A stretch of DNA of 64,000 bases from Eutrigla gurnardus. Its lineage: Eukaryota; Chordata; Actinopteri; Perciformes; Triglidae. Numbering within the stretch: the first letter of the stretch is position 1; each line of letters begins with the position of its first letter. The notes beneath the pieces were generated by a model. The model was given only the letters and a program-made list of their open reading frames with translations. It was not told the origin of the DNA and did no database searches. Positions 39,601 through 50,288 of this stretch are shown piece after piece. Where the stretch lies: the NCBI GenBank assembly GCA_963514095.1, contig OY741279.1, positions 7,958,322 to 8,022,321 of the forward strand. Direction: 5' to 3'. The position numbers and the translations under genes were made by a program.

Positions 39601-40549
39601 TGTATAGCTCAGCCCTGGCCCGGTATGGCCCGAACCATTCATAACGACCATCAGAGATTCATTGAAACCTACTGTCAGCCTCATCCTGGTACAGCACGAT
39701 GACTTCAAGTTCATAGTGTTTTTCAATTCCTTTTTATTTAAGTGAAGAGAACAACTCATCTTTCTTTGTGCCGACAGGTTACTTCTTTACTGGTGATGGG
39801 GCCTATCGCTCCAAGGAGGGGTATTACCAGATCACTGGCCGCCTTGATGATGTCATCAACGTGAGCGGCCACAGGATTGGGACGGCAGAGTTAGAGGATG
39901 TTGTGGTGTGAACACATTTTAAAGTCTTTGAGCATTTCTTGCTACAGCGTTTAACCAGACATTTTTGTTCTTTAGAAGTTACGTTTTTGATCCCGACTCT
40001 GCTTTCTGTAACAGAACCAATGCTTTGCAGTGGCTGAGTCTGCTGTCATAGGATACTCGCATGACATCAAAGGACAAGGTGAGAAAGAAATCTTTTGTCA
40101 GCTATTCAGTTGAAAAATGTCTTTCCTACACAATAAAAAATGTCCATCATAGTAAAGACTTGTTTGTTTTCAGGCATTTATGCCTTTGTGGTGCTAAAAA
40201 AGGATGTGGACGTTCAAGAGGGGGACCTCTCTCTGCAGCTAAACAATATGGTATCTACAAAAATCGCCAAGTACGCCTGTCCAGACTTCATCCAGGTAAT
40301 TTACTTGTTGCTGAATGTTAATTCTTCAAATTGACATTAAAGACCAACTTGTACTTAATCACGTCATTCTCACAGTTTGTTCAGCGGCTGCCAAAGACAC
40401 GCTCAGGCAAGATAATGCGGCGGGTGCTGCGGAAAGTGGTGGAGCGAGACCTGAACGGGTTGGGTGACCTCAGCACGCTGGATGATCCTGCAGGAGTTCA
40501 AGAGATCCTACAAGGTCACCGTGATCTCTGCAGTAAACAACAAGTATGA
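32051..40549 (+). CDS. acss1: Mitochondrial acetyl-CoA synthetase (AMP-forming)
   Basis: Fourteen exons (32051-32345, 32591-32687, 32785-32984, 33375-33550, 34136-34288, 34428-34575, 35042-35179, 35539-35631, 38924-39036, 39562-39688, 39778-39905, 40015-40078, 40174-40295, 40376-40549) join in frame to 675 residues; human ACSS1 has 689. The enzyme activates acetate with ATP and CoA to acetyl-CoA, AMP and pyrophosphate in the mitochondrial matrix. The first 30 or so residues are Arg-rich without acids, fitting a transit peptide. The AMP-binding P-loop YTSGSTGKPKG lies at about 280-290. DTWWQTETGG is built across the exon 8-9 junction. YFTGDGAYRSKEGYYQITGR and DDVINVSGHR follow, and the C-terminal catalytic lysine is in KTRSGKIMRR (about residue 630). 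The series matches human ACSS1 better than ACSS2. The usual HP pair before the AVAESAV strand is replaced by CF. Neighbours are vsx2 upstream and abcd4 convergent. Confidence 0.95.
33598..33880. mobile_element. Possible degenerate interspersed repeat in acss1 intron 4
   Basis: The segment with TTGAGATGTACCATCTCGTT, then a long A-rich, GAA-rich run (33660-33770), has the look of a retroelement tail common in fish. The family is not identified. It contains the hairpin at 33772-33817. Confidence 0.3.
33772..33817. repeat. Perfect inverted repeat in acss1 intron 4
   Basis: Arms of 20 bases (33772-33791 and 33798-33817, left arm CAATAACTGGTTTGTCCTTG) are exact reverse complements around a 6-base loop. 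The hairpin follows a GAAGAAG and poly(A) run. Confidence 0.95.
35632..38923. other. acss1 intron 8, longest intron of the gene
   Basis: No exon is needed or seen between DTWWQTE and TGG. The intron contains a (CA)n tract at about 36589-36620 and the AT-rich minisatellite listed separately. Confidence 0.7.
37830..38285. repeat. AT-rich minisatellite in acss1 intron 8
   Basis: About ten imperfect tandem copies of a unit of about 46 bases built from CTATCACTTTTTATGG, TATACTATGACATTTTTATG and GTAAACTATA. Degenerate copies extend left to about 37650. Units vary by small indels and by the alternation TATACTA/TAAACTA. Confidence 0.9.
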
Positions 40550-40843
40550 TGGTGTGTTTTCTTTAGACATCCTCGTCTAAAAGACATGAAAGTAGTGCAT
40601 GTTAGTCCATATTTCACTTAACCAGAATATATATATATATAAACATTTTAAAGGTCAAATATATATAGTTTTTTATTATACACTTGACATATTTATGAAA
40701 TTGGGTAAACACTATATATGTATATAAATATAAATGATCCTGATAAGAGTTAGAATGATTTGAGCACATTGTGTGCTTATTACAAATTGGAGCTAATATC
40801 ATATAAATGCAGATATCTGATGTAGTGTTTGTAAACATTATAT

Positions 40844-40849
40844 AATAAA
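40844..40849 (+). other. acss1: Poly(A) signal of acss1
   Basis: AATAAA 295 bases past the stop codon. The end of abcd4 coding sequence on the other strand is only 267 bases further right. Confidence 0.55.
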
Positions 40850-41115
40850 CAAATGTAAACTAGAAGATTTTCTGAGTTTGTTTCCATGATGGGTGAACTT
40901 GATGATAACGGAGCCATCCAAAGCATTTGTGTGACGAAGTCATCTAGAACATTCTGTTTGAGTACAAACTGGATATAAAATGGAGTTCAGGTGTCCACCC
41001 CCACTGGAGCATCTGGGTTTAAAGTGCCTGGTTGAAGAGCACTTGAGTGTTTCTAACTGAGGAATTCAGAAGTGTCCTCGTCTCCCACGCCGATGCTTCC
41101 TGCATGTCCAGGACT

Positions 41116-44100
41116 TCACAGAGACGGGAGGGACTCTTCTCTGAGGCTCCTGCTGCCTCCTTTTAACTTGGTTAACTCCCACAGGCCTTCTCCACACAGC
41201 TTCAACTGGACATCATGGTACTGTGACAAACAGAAGGACAGAGTTAATCTCCCTCATCGAGTTAGACAGATTTAAGAACAAAGCAAGAGCTAAAAATTAA
41301 GAAAATTGACATATTGAAACCAAATATTCACAAACTGGCAAAATAGCACAACTTTATACATTTTAGAGGAGACGTTCATAAATTAGAAGTATTTTTCCCA
41401 ATGTAGTTTGAACTCTTATCTTTTTCCAGATTGTTTTATTATTTATTTACAGGATCTAAATGGCCTAAGATGAAGCAACACCCATTTTGTCACTGGGAGC
41501 AATTTGTACTCTGAAGTTTTAAGAACGTGGCCCCTGGAAAAGGACTCATGCATGTTCAGTCTACCTTCTCCAGGCTGCTGCGGTGTCCCAGACTGACCAA
41601 AGTCATGCCGAGCTGTTTACAGGTGCGGTACAGCTGTCCTTCTGCCTCCTCCGTCAGAGCACTGGTGGCCTCATCCAACACTGAAGACAAACATCACATA
41701 CTGTGACAGTGCTCCCCTGACAATGCAGTGACAGAATCACAAAGTATTGATTCCTCTGATGCTTTCATGGATACATGACAGAAATCAAGAGCAACACACC
41801 TGCATATTTGGGCTGCAGGTAGAAGAGACGAGCGAAGCAGAGACGCTGCATTTCACCTGGAGACAGAACATCATACCTGCAAAGAAAAAAAAAACGTTCA
41901 GTGTCTGCTTCTTTTTTGCCGGACCTTTCCAGGTATTTTCCTCTTGTATCTCACTCACCAGTTCCAGTCCACCTGTTCATCCAGCCCGCCTGTCCGCTTC
42001 AGGAGACTGGACTGCAGCACAGATATCCGTTAGTTCAAATTCATTCAGAATTTTGTGAAATATTCAACGTGAATAAACTATTTAGCAAAACAAACTGATT
42101 TTAGTTTAAAGGAATATACGGCAAGATAACGTCACTCACCACTCCAGCCAGTTCCAGGAACTTTATTATTCTCTCATCGTCAGCTGAGCCTGGAAAAAAA
42201 AGCATTTTGAATATAAATATATTTGTCATACCAGGAGGCAGCGTCAACACAGTGTCGACAGTTTAATAAACAGCTCATTCAAAGTGAAATCTGATACCTG
42301 ATAAAGGGTAAATATCCTTCAGTGGGTAGATCACCTTCAGAGAAAAGAGTTACAGTGAAGTTAGTTGATTTTGCTAGATTTCAGCACTGATAACTTGACA
42401 AATGGATCTATACATTTATTTTGTAACGACAAAAAAGACGAGACCTGTTCACGCAGAGTACCGTCAGTCAGGTAAGGCTTCTGTGGCAGGAAGAGTGTTC
42501 CTCTGGGCCCGAAACACGTGGTCATCTGGACAAAACCTGAGGAGACGGGCGACAGTCGTCAGGAGGCTGCTAATGTGTGTCTCATATTCTCATATTTGTG
42601 GTGTTAATACAACTAACGCGCAGCTGTCTCACCGCTGTCTGCCTCCCAGAGTCGGTTGAGGACCCTCAGTAGTGACGTCTTGCCCGTTCCCGTGTTCCCC
42701 ACCACCAGCATGTGTGTTCCCTCGCTGATTGTCAGACTCAGATCCTCCACCAGCAGCTTGTCTGAGTAGGGAGATTTGTATGAAAGATGGTCCAGGATGA
42801 AGGCAGTGTCTGCAGGGCCCGCATGGATGTTGAAGTCACTGTGTGGAGAAAATACATTTAAAAACCAAAGGACATGCGGAGGCTGAGAAGCTTTGCTTAA
42901 AGCACTTTATATTCATTTCTGCCATCTTCTTTACTATCTGCCTTGTTTTTAAATCTTTTAACATGCGGTCTCTAGCTGTACTTGTTTGCAGCAGCGACCA
43001 ATGTAAACGTGCTCACACAAACCTGTCAAAGTCGTAGCTTTCCCCCGATGCCGGGTCATAGTCACACTGCGTGCGTAGGATGTCATCCATCACCTCCCTC
43101 AGCTCCCCAATCCTGACGACCACACACGCACACACACACAGATTCAGTGACGGAAATGTGGATGGCGTCTAGAATGCTGCTGTCATCATCTGTCCTCCAG
43201 GAAGTGAATTTAAGTATGCAGCGTGATACCTGTGGGTGTATCCAGCCACGTCTGATAGAGTGGTTGACAGGTCTATTAGCTGGGAGAAGCCATTTATCAA
43301 GTAGATGCACACAAAGGCGTTCTGAATACGAACAAGGAAAGGGTGAACCAGAGCAGAGAGTAAATAAGAGACAAGATTATTAAAAGGAAGACCGTTTGAA
43401 CACGGAACAAAAGGCAGAAACAACGAGGCACATTGGACAGCAAGAAAGAGACAAGAGGCATTTCATTCTGGCTGATGATAATACTTAAATGTGCTTTACA
43501 TGGTGATGCTTTTCTACATTTTTTTTTTTTACACACATGTAAAAGTGATATCTCGGTCAATCATCAGACATTCAACTCAGCATGAATGTTTTATCAGAAG
43601 AGAAGGTATTTGCTGCCACCTAGTGGTTACATTAGCACCACATTCACATTCAGCAAGCTCTTCTGTAATGGCAAGCCTTACATAACCTTTGCCCTCTATC
43701 AAATAACTGTGGGTAAAAGGTCACAAGAGTGCATATTTGTAGATATTTTATGATTTAATATTATGATGCAGAATTTGCTTAAACTATTTCACCTGTCTAC
43801 CTTCCAATTATATGATGTGTTGCTGAGAAAAAAAAAAAGATTGATAATGATTGAAACATTCATACATTTGTACTGATTGTATGAAAATAAAAACCTTTTT
43901 TTTATTTTGACCTATGACTACATTATTAAGGGGTCTTATCTTTTTATGTGAATAAAGTTGCATTTCGTAAGAACACAACTTCTGAGAAGAAGGGAGAGGA
44001 AAAAAAAAAAAAAAAAAAAAGGATTGCTTACCTTACTGATGAGTGCACTGAGCTCCCCGGGAGTGAGATCATCGTAGATTCCAGTGAAGATGGGAATGGC

Positions 44101-47100
44101 GATAATAATATAGCTGAGGAAACCTCCAAGGTAGTCAAACGTATTTACCCCGACTGAGAGAGGAGAGGTCAGAGGTTAACAGGTTTAAACAAGCAGCAAT
44201 CATTGAAAGATATGAGTCAGTGAGTGGGTGTGTGTAGGAGGTTCTTACTGTAAAGCCAGAGCTCTTTATTTATTAGACTCTTCTGAGTTTGTAACAGAGC
44301 CTGCAGTCTGCGGTCGGTCCTTATGAGCTCCACTTTACCGGCTCTAAAAAAAAAAAAAAAGAAGATAGCATTTTTTTCCAACTTGCCCTCCTTCAACTCC
44401 ATGATTGGTGTTATTTGGTGTGTGGGAATGATTCAGATATGTCCTCATTTCCATTTCAGCATGAACCATGCACAAGACACAGTAAAATAAATGAGAAAAG
44501 CTTGACCGTGGTATATAATTCATGTGCCTCACCTGTAAAAAGCTGCAGACTCTGCATTGACACGAATCTGCATGTGCTTGAATCTAGAAATAAAAAAACA
44601 CATCTCTGGAAAACCACTTTCAAGCAACGAACTTACGATGTAACACAAGTTTAATTTAAACTGTTCCCCGTCAAGACAAAATCCCATTGTTATAACTTGA
44701 CAAGCCACAGTTGGATCAAGTTACAATTCCTCTTTCAAAAGCTGATGCATTTCCTGTCAAAAGGCACTGGGCCAAAGTCCACACACACTTCCTCTCTGCA
44801 AAGATGGCTGAAGCTGATTTTCTTAGATTTGAATCGAATAAAGCTGACAAATATACCCAACCGCTCTGCTGACGTTCAAACATTTTCCAGTCATTCCTGT
44901 TCTGCTCGTCTGTCAGCGCACACTCTTCTTAACACGGACACTTGATATATGATGCACTATGACATACATACCGAACTCACCTGAAGTCTCCCTCCAGTTT
45001 TTCTTGGTCAAACAGAGTCGACACAATCGGCCCCATGAGGACTTTATTGGCAACCGTCCCAATCACAAAGTAGCCAAAGATACTCACAGGACCAATCCAA
45101 CCGGTGCTACAAAGCAAAGCAACTTTATTTATATTGCTCATTTTAACACACAAAAGACAATAATAATAATAATATACAATAATAACAATACATTTAAGTA
45201 AACTACTGAGCTAAAAATAAGCCTCACATTTACCAGAAAGCAAAAGCAATGTTTTTAAGGTACTATTTATATGTGGCTGTGATCACATGACACCTGAACA
45301 CAACAGAGCACAAGGCACGTCTCCGCTGAAGCTTCATATGACAGTGGCCACTCAAACAAGCTCACCTATGGAAGCAGTGGTAGGTGTAGTAAGCCAGTGT
45401 GAACGGTGATACAATCAAACGGCTAGCCATGCGGCTCATCTGCTTGCACAACCTCTCTGCATCCTGACTGATTCGCTGGTCTCTGCAAGTAACACAGAAA
45501 GACAAGAAGTAATACATTTCAGATGATAGATTTCAGATCACGTTGATAAATGTTGATGAATCGAAATTGCATTCATGTCTATGTTCTTTAAACAAGAAAA
45601 GAGGGAAACCATTCAAGCTTACGGGTTGTCTATATCCTCTCTGAGTACATTGAGTGTGTAATAGACTCGGCCCTGGAAGTACGACGTATGGAGGCTCTCA
45701 GTCAGCGTCCTCCTCCAGCTAACATACATCTGATTGCAAATGTACTGGTCGATACTTTTCAACTGGGAGAGGGAGAGAGGAACACAGACAGAAGGAAACA
45801 GTCTGTAAGAGTAACGGAGACAACAAACAAAAACCGTATGACAAGTTTTATGGGACAAACCAGATTCCTTCATGTGATTCCTCATATTTTGGATGAGGCC
45901 TGCAAGCACTGTTCAATTTAAAAAGCAATGTGGACAAATAAACTTTATGTAGAATTTCAGTCTCTTCGGATACGCGTTTGCAATTTCTCAGGTTCAAAAT
46001 CCAAGTAGGCTGTAAAATGAACATGTCAGGCTGTCCTGACAGTGTCAACTTGTTATTGTCCATTATGACAGCAATGCAAAATCAAATATATGATAAAACA
46101 GAGGAACTTTATTTAGTTTCAGCACACATCTAAATATGTATCTAGGCAGATAATGCATTGTGCTGGAAACACAAGATTTGTCCCAATTATTATAACAATA
46201 ATGGTGTACTCTAACCACACACACTCAAAGTAATACTTTACCAACAAAATCATAATTTGTATATCAATTGCTCACCCAGTGTTACTTTGTTTTAAGAATT
46301 CTTAATAATTTCCTAGAAAATGGCTTGATTATCAATAATCTATGTATGTATTGAGTAAAAATCTGTGATGATGCATCAACTATTGTTTAAATAACGTTGA
46401 GTAAAAGTAAATACAGTATATGTTGTCACACTTTTATCAATCCCCAAAGATTGAAGACCAATCAGAAGCAGAGCTGGGAACAAACGACAATGATAAGAAA
46501 CACATACAGCTGAGTTAGCGCATGCTAACAAGTTTTTTTAAAAGACCCAATTCCTTTTGCAGAAAAACAATGTAAGAATACTCTCCAGAGAGGGGGGATT
46601 GTGCTCCCTCTCACTTACTGTGGAGTTGATGACGATGAGCACCAAAGCTGCGCCCACCAGACTCTTGAAACCGGAGTAATCTTTGTCTGCCAGCACATTG
46701 TAGAAGTGGCTGGGGAGGACACCCACTTGGTAAATGATCAGCTGCTCTGGTGATGGAAATAAATAAGGTGTCAGCGCTTCGTTGGGACAAAAGAAATCGT
46801 AAAACTATATAGGAGAAATAAGGCAACGTTTGAGCCTATATTTAAACCAAAGGTCAGCAGGAGAAAAAAACACTGGTGTTTTCTGGAGTGTAGTGTTGTA
46901 GAAGTTACCTGTCAGAGTGACAGCAAGCAAAGTCCCAAACATCAGAGCACTTGGACTGGTCCACGATGGGAACAGGACCTTCTGGATGCTGCATAGCCTC
47001 CGAACAAACGTCCAGTCTAATTTTGGTCTGAATGATTCAACAGCAAGAGATCATGAGTACATTTTTTATTACACAATTTGAACGTAACGTCCATCCTGTG

Positions 47101-47348
47101 GTCACATGCATGCAATCTGTATTTCGTTGTTATGACACTTGCATAACTTTGCATCCGTCACGTACACCACACCACCGTTTAAACGTGCCTGCCAATAGTT
47201 ATGTTTTGTAATTAGAGTTGTGTATTATCTACCAGTGACGTGTAAAAAAAAAAGTCCTGAGTGTACAATCACTGCACCCGGCACGCGTAGTTTCCTCCTC
47301 GTCTTACCTTTTTGTCCCTCTGCCATTTGACTTTTCCAGACGAGGCAT
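41116..47348 (-). CDS. abcd4: ABC transporter D4, lysosomal cobalamin export
   Basis: Nineteen exons, in transcript order 47348-47308, 47027-46909, 46746-46619, 45762-45623, 45482-45366, 45106-44981, 44583-44533, 44343-44249, 44153-44032, 43321-43230, 43112-43023, 42838-42633, 42536-42445, 42334-42298, 42189-42140, 42011-41959, 41876-41800, 41680-41565 and 41220-41116. They join in frame to 618 residues (human 606). It is a half-transporter that works with LMBD1 to move vitamin B12 from lysosome to cytosol. The transmembrane domain contains the family blocks YVSWRRTLTESLH, YYTLNVLREDIDNP and GYFVIGTVANKVLMGPIV. The ATPase shows Walker A GNTGTGKTS (about 420-428), the ABCD4-type signature LSPGEMQRL and Walker B YAVLDEATSAL. 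The start codon lies in a 41-base first coding exon and gives a short N-terminus lacking a peroxisomal targeting stretch. The last exon carries a tail of about 18 residues beyond the conserved LWEL. Confidence 0.96.
45105..45200. mobile_element. Possible retroelement tail in abcd4 intron 5
   Basis: CAAAGCAACTTTATTTATAT followed by an AAT-rich run resembles a 3' tail of a common fish retroelement. It begins at the acceptor side of exon 6. The assignment is from memory and weak. Confidence 0.3.
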
Positions 47349-48280
47349 CTGCACTGACGGCAGGGAAGTAATATCTTTCCAAGATAAACCTTCTCATGCG
47401 TTTCCAGGGCTTGATATCGCTAAGCGAACATCAACAAACGCGTAAAGCTAACTTTCGACGAGCGTTAACCGACGTCTGACGTTGAAGCAGCCAAAGAGTA
47501 AAACGGTTAGCATTGACGCTAGCTAAAAGTTAGCGAGGAGACGGACGAAACAAACGGACGACGGCTACATTAATTAGCTTAAATGTTGTCTTTCGTGTCG
47601 TCCATCCGACTATCACCTTGCTGCTCCACTGTGTGTGCGTGCGGCGCGCTGCTGGAGGTGGATGTTTTGGGAGATAAAAAAAGTAAAAGTCCGTACTTCC
47701 GGTGTAATGTACTCCGGTTTTTCAAAATAAAAGGTTGTGTAGCTTTTAATATTGGGGCCAATCAGGAAGTATGCAGATATGTCACTTTTGCTCATACACA
47801 TAAAGTTCCCATATTGTAAAAAGTGCGATTTAAAAAAATTAAACAGGTCTAATTACTTTACAAATACTGTGGAAATAGGGAAAAGGCTCAATCCATGGAC
47901 AAATACACAAAACCCATATTCAGTGCCTTTAAATGAGCTGTCAGGATATCTGCATGGTTGTGATGTCACAACTATACAATACAGACCATTTCGCTGTTTT
48001 AAACGTTTACATTTTAAATGTGTCTCAGTTTGTTTTTTTTCCCCCGGTTCCAGCGAACGTGAATCAGCTGACAGGAAGTAAACTTGGACCCAAGATGTTG
48101 CCTAGCAACGCAATTCTGTTGCAATGAGTAAAGGAAGCGTTTCAAACAGGGTCAATACAGGTATACCATTCAGATAAACAAACAGTATGAGGAGAAAAAT
48201 ATTTTTTTTAACATTATATTGTGTGAAAGTAATGAACATGGAAATGCATAATATGGCTTCTTTAAATGTAAACTCCCTGC
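47349..48280. other. abcd4 promoter region and upstream flank
   Basis: CG-rich up to about 47700 with repeated GCTAAC, GCTAGC and GTTAGC words (47448-47545), typical of the CpG-type starts in this window. Open frames at 47583-47819 and 47752-48081 lack recognisable content. No exon is supported. Confidence 0.45.
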
Positions 48281-50288
48281 CCAAAAATGTTTTTATTTTC
48301 TAAATATTTTTAATAGACTATTACAAAACCAACATACAGTAGATGCCTGAAAAGCAGCATAAACATACCACTATCTTAAAACCTAGAAATTACTGATGAA
48401 ATTTACTGTACAAATATTAAGGAATAATAGTTTATTATTAAAGTATGTTCAGACTGTTTCTGTGTCCTGTGGCTACTATTTCAAAGGTAATAGGAGAAAA
48501 GAACCAGAAAACACCATTGGCTGGCTGGATGTACCAGATACAAACCTAAAACCTTATCTATGTTGCACAAAGATTAAGCATGAACCCAATGGAAGGGAGT
48601 AAAACACATGACACTGCACTGCATGGCTTCCCTCACTATTGACAAAACAAATATGCGGTTATTCTAGATTTGTGCAGTACTTCACATACAAGCAATGTAA
48701 GATTTTACACCAATCATTCCTTTTAAGCTATCAAATTAATATTCATGTCAAATTAAATTGAGATTTGTAAACATTTATTTTCAACTATTGATTTCTTGCT
48801 GAAAATAAAAATCCATTCAAAATGTTTTCCTTTTTTTGGAATATTTTATTCATTTTTATATATTTTTTCAAAAGGATAGTCTTGGCATAACAGAAGATGT
48901 GAGAATGGATGGTAATAACAGACCTATACATGTTCCATGGGTACTTATGATATAAGTATAATGTTCAGGCAATACAATTCTGGCATGTATATTAGAGCAA
49001 ATCATTGTGAGTACGAGGTGTTGTCAGTGTTTTTATACAGTTTAAGGAAGGCTCACCTTCGCTTAAATATAATTCTCAGAAATCAAGTATGCATTATTTA
49101 GATTAAGATGGTTTTATCTATAGCAACAATTCAGCTCAAGTTAGTTAAAATGGCAAAATACTTTATCAAAAATATGTTATTTTAATTATATGCTTTCAAA
49201 TGTTTATTCAGAGCACTTAACTTTGACCAAATGTAAAAATGTTTTTGAAATAAGCACAAAATATACAAAAAGGAGGTAATGCAAGATGGATAGTTAATGC
49301 TGACATGTAGAAAATCTTTATGATACAACAGACCTGCACTGGAACAGACCTTCCAGTCTCTCAGATTTAAACCGAGATGGTGTAACCACCCCCGACACCC
49401 ATGAGCTTCAATACAGTATTTTATGGACTCTAGGCTGATTTAAGAGGAAGTGATGTGACTTCACACATTACTGATTCACTGTTTGGTTTATTCTTAGAGC
49501 TATAACATGTTATTATAATTTTCATTCAGCAATGGAAATGTACAATAGATTACTTGTTATTAAAAGAAAGCATCATTACAGTACATTTGATAGATTTTTT
49601 ATATGCAAAGTTCCAGTTAACACTTAAATGTGTCGACCACAGGAGGATTTTAAAGGATAAAGCTGGTGATTTTCTAAATTGTTCTATGTAGTCGACAAAT
49701 CCCAAGAAAAAGGTCCGAACCAACAATGGTTTAGTGAGTCTCAGTCTTAATACGCTCCAACTTCCTCCAGTCTTTGGCTCTGGATCCCAAACCCTGCTGG
49801 TTCAAACTGAAGATGTCAATCTTTTAAAATGGGTCATAAATATATAGTTTCACTATTTAAATAAAGGCTAAATTATTACTTAAAACAACTGGGCCATTAT
49901 TAGTCAAACAGGAATGAATCCTGTATTTGTTGTGGACTATTTTCAGCCACAGATCAATACACATTTGGTGCATTTATAGTGTGAGAATGTGGTGTGTGTA
50001 TAAACTACAGTGCCCATGCTCATGGAACATGTCGCCCAGTGAAACCGTGTGGCTCATTGATGTTTTTTTGTTATTTCTTGGGCAACAACAGAGCTATATG
50101 GCAAAGCAGAATATCGGAAAATACCAAAGAAATATAGAATATCACCATATTTATTCTTTAAATCGGTTTCTGTCATGCAGAAACAGAGCCTTGATCTCCT
50201 GTCAAAACAAGCAGGATGTTTCCAAGTGCTCTTTGTCTTCACCATGAGGTGAACACATCAGCAGTAAATGACAGTTTGCCCACCGCAC
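48281..50288 (-). other. sgpp1: Probable long 3' UTR of sgpp1
   Basis: AT-rich DNA downstream of the sgpp1 stop on the minus strand, without exons. Several minus-strand AATAAA signals exist (plus-strand TTTATT at about 48292, 48431, 48845 and 49202). I cannot tell which is used, so the UTR end is not fixed. Confidence 0.4.

Noticed and set aside
47583..48081. Open frames upstream of abcd4 as a divergent gene
   Set aside because: No recognisable protein, no splice chain, and composition becomes AT-rich beyond the CpG promoter.
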